Assembly (NCBI GenBank): GCA_949284665.1
Contig: CASDWR010000134.1
Span: forward strand, 1-5,054
Reading direction: 5' to 3'
DNA length: 5,054 nucleotides
Source: an uncultured Rikenellaceae bacterium
GTDB lineage: Bacteria; Bacteroidota; Bacteroidia; Bacteroidales; Rikenellaceae
Shown here piece after piece: positions 4,856 to 5,054 of the stretch. The translations under genes were made by a program, and so were the position numbers. The notes under the pieces are model-generated. The model was given only the letters and a program-made list of their open reading frames with translations. It ran no database searches and was not told where the DNA came from. Position 1 is the stretch's first letter; each line of letters starts with the position of its first letter.

Positions 4856-5054
4856 TCAAGGCTCGAAAATGGATGCGACCTGCTTCAGCAGATCGACGAT
4901 CGGAAGATGTTGCGGGCAGGAATGTTCGCACTTGCGACAGGCGATGCAGTCGGAAGCACGACCATGCGTCTTCACAAGGTTGTTATAATAGACCAGTTGA
5001 GCGGAAGCACCTTTCGAAAGGCCATATTTTTCAGCATTGTACAACGCAAAATAG
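4856..5054 (-). CDS. Aldo/keto reductase with C-terminal 4Fe-4S motif, C-terminal part (5' end outside window)
   Basis: This is the last 66 or so residues of a cytoplasmic aldo/keto reductase of the ferredoxin-tailed type common in anaerobes. The frame is open to the edge of the window, so the true start lies beyond 5054, and the TTG at 5042-5044 is an internal Leu codon (reading YFALYNAEKYG). The diagnostic part is SDCIACRKCEHSCPQHLPI: four cysteines spaced CxxCxxCxxxC followed by Pro (encoded at 4916-4948), which bind one 4Fe-4S cluster. The final helix LLKQVASIFEP ends at TGA 4856-4858. The catalytic barrel with the Tyr/Lys/Asp/His site is not in the window, so substrate and cofactor cannot be judged. 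The protein probably passes electrons between the cluster and a carbonyl substrate, but this is inferred from the architecture. It is separated from ferritin by 373 bp, including a terminator, so the two are not one operon. Confidence 0.88.
   Translation of the reverse strand, partial: YFALYNAEKYGLSKGASAQLVYYNNLVKTHGRASDCIACRKCEHSCPQHLPIVDLLKQVASIFEP

Noticed and set aside
1..5054. Mobile element, CRISPR array, tRNA or rRNA
   Set aside because: I found no transposase-like protein, no terminal inverted repeats with target duplications, no regular repeat-spacer series and no cloverleaf-like or rRNA-like sequence on either strand.

Overview
The window looks like chromosomal DNA from a member of the Bacteroidota, most likely the order Bacteroidales. 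Three things suggest this. The promoters have the Bacteroidota form (a TTTG element about 19 nt before a TAnnTTTG element) rather than the sigma-70 form. Shine-Dalgarno sequences are essentially absent, with A-rich leaders instead. The gene content fits: coaBC beside recN, a FtnA-type ferritin, a WDxxD DNA alkylation repair protein, and an aldo/keto reductase with a 4Fe-4S tail. I cannot name the genus. The protein-coding genes are housekeeping or stress genes, with no sign of a mobile element, CRISPR array, tRNA or rRNA.

Layout. Positions 1-2095 (+ strand) hold the 3' part of coaBC (coenzyme A synthesis), whose stop overlaps the start of a complete recN (double-strand break repair) by 7 bp. 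Positions 2096-2239 are a short gap between convergent genes. Positions 2240-3560 (- strand) hold a two-gene operon: a HAD-family hydrolase followed by an AlkD-like HEAT-repeat DNA glycosylase, overlapping by 44 bp. A very good Bacteroidota promoter lies just upstream, at 3596-3626. Positions 3561-3963 have no gene. They hold that promoter, a possible weak terminator, an imperfect direct repeat and a strong hairpin that probably ends the ferritin transcript. Positions 3964-4482 (- strand) encode a complete ferritin with its own promoter at 4532-4566. Positions 4483-4855 have no recognisable protein gene but do contain a promoter-like sequence, about 145 nt of unexplained sequence and an intrinsic terminator, all on the - strand: a candidate small RNA. 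Positions 4856-5054 (- strand) are the C-terminal end of an aldo/keto reductase with a CxxCxxCxxxCP iron-sulfur motif; the rest lies beyond the window.

How the genes relate. recN and the AlkD-like gene both serve genome maintenance but are convergent and separately transcribed. Ferritin removes and stores ferrous iron, which limits Fenton damage to DNA, so the window has a loose stress-protection flavour. I see no evidence that these genes form one system. The most interesting unexplained item is the candidate small RNA or leader between the aldo/keto reductase and ferritin. The next is the HAD protein, whose motif I carries Ser in place of the usual second Asp and which is tightly coupled to a DNA glycosylase.
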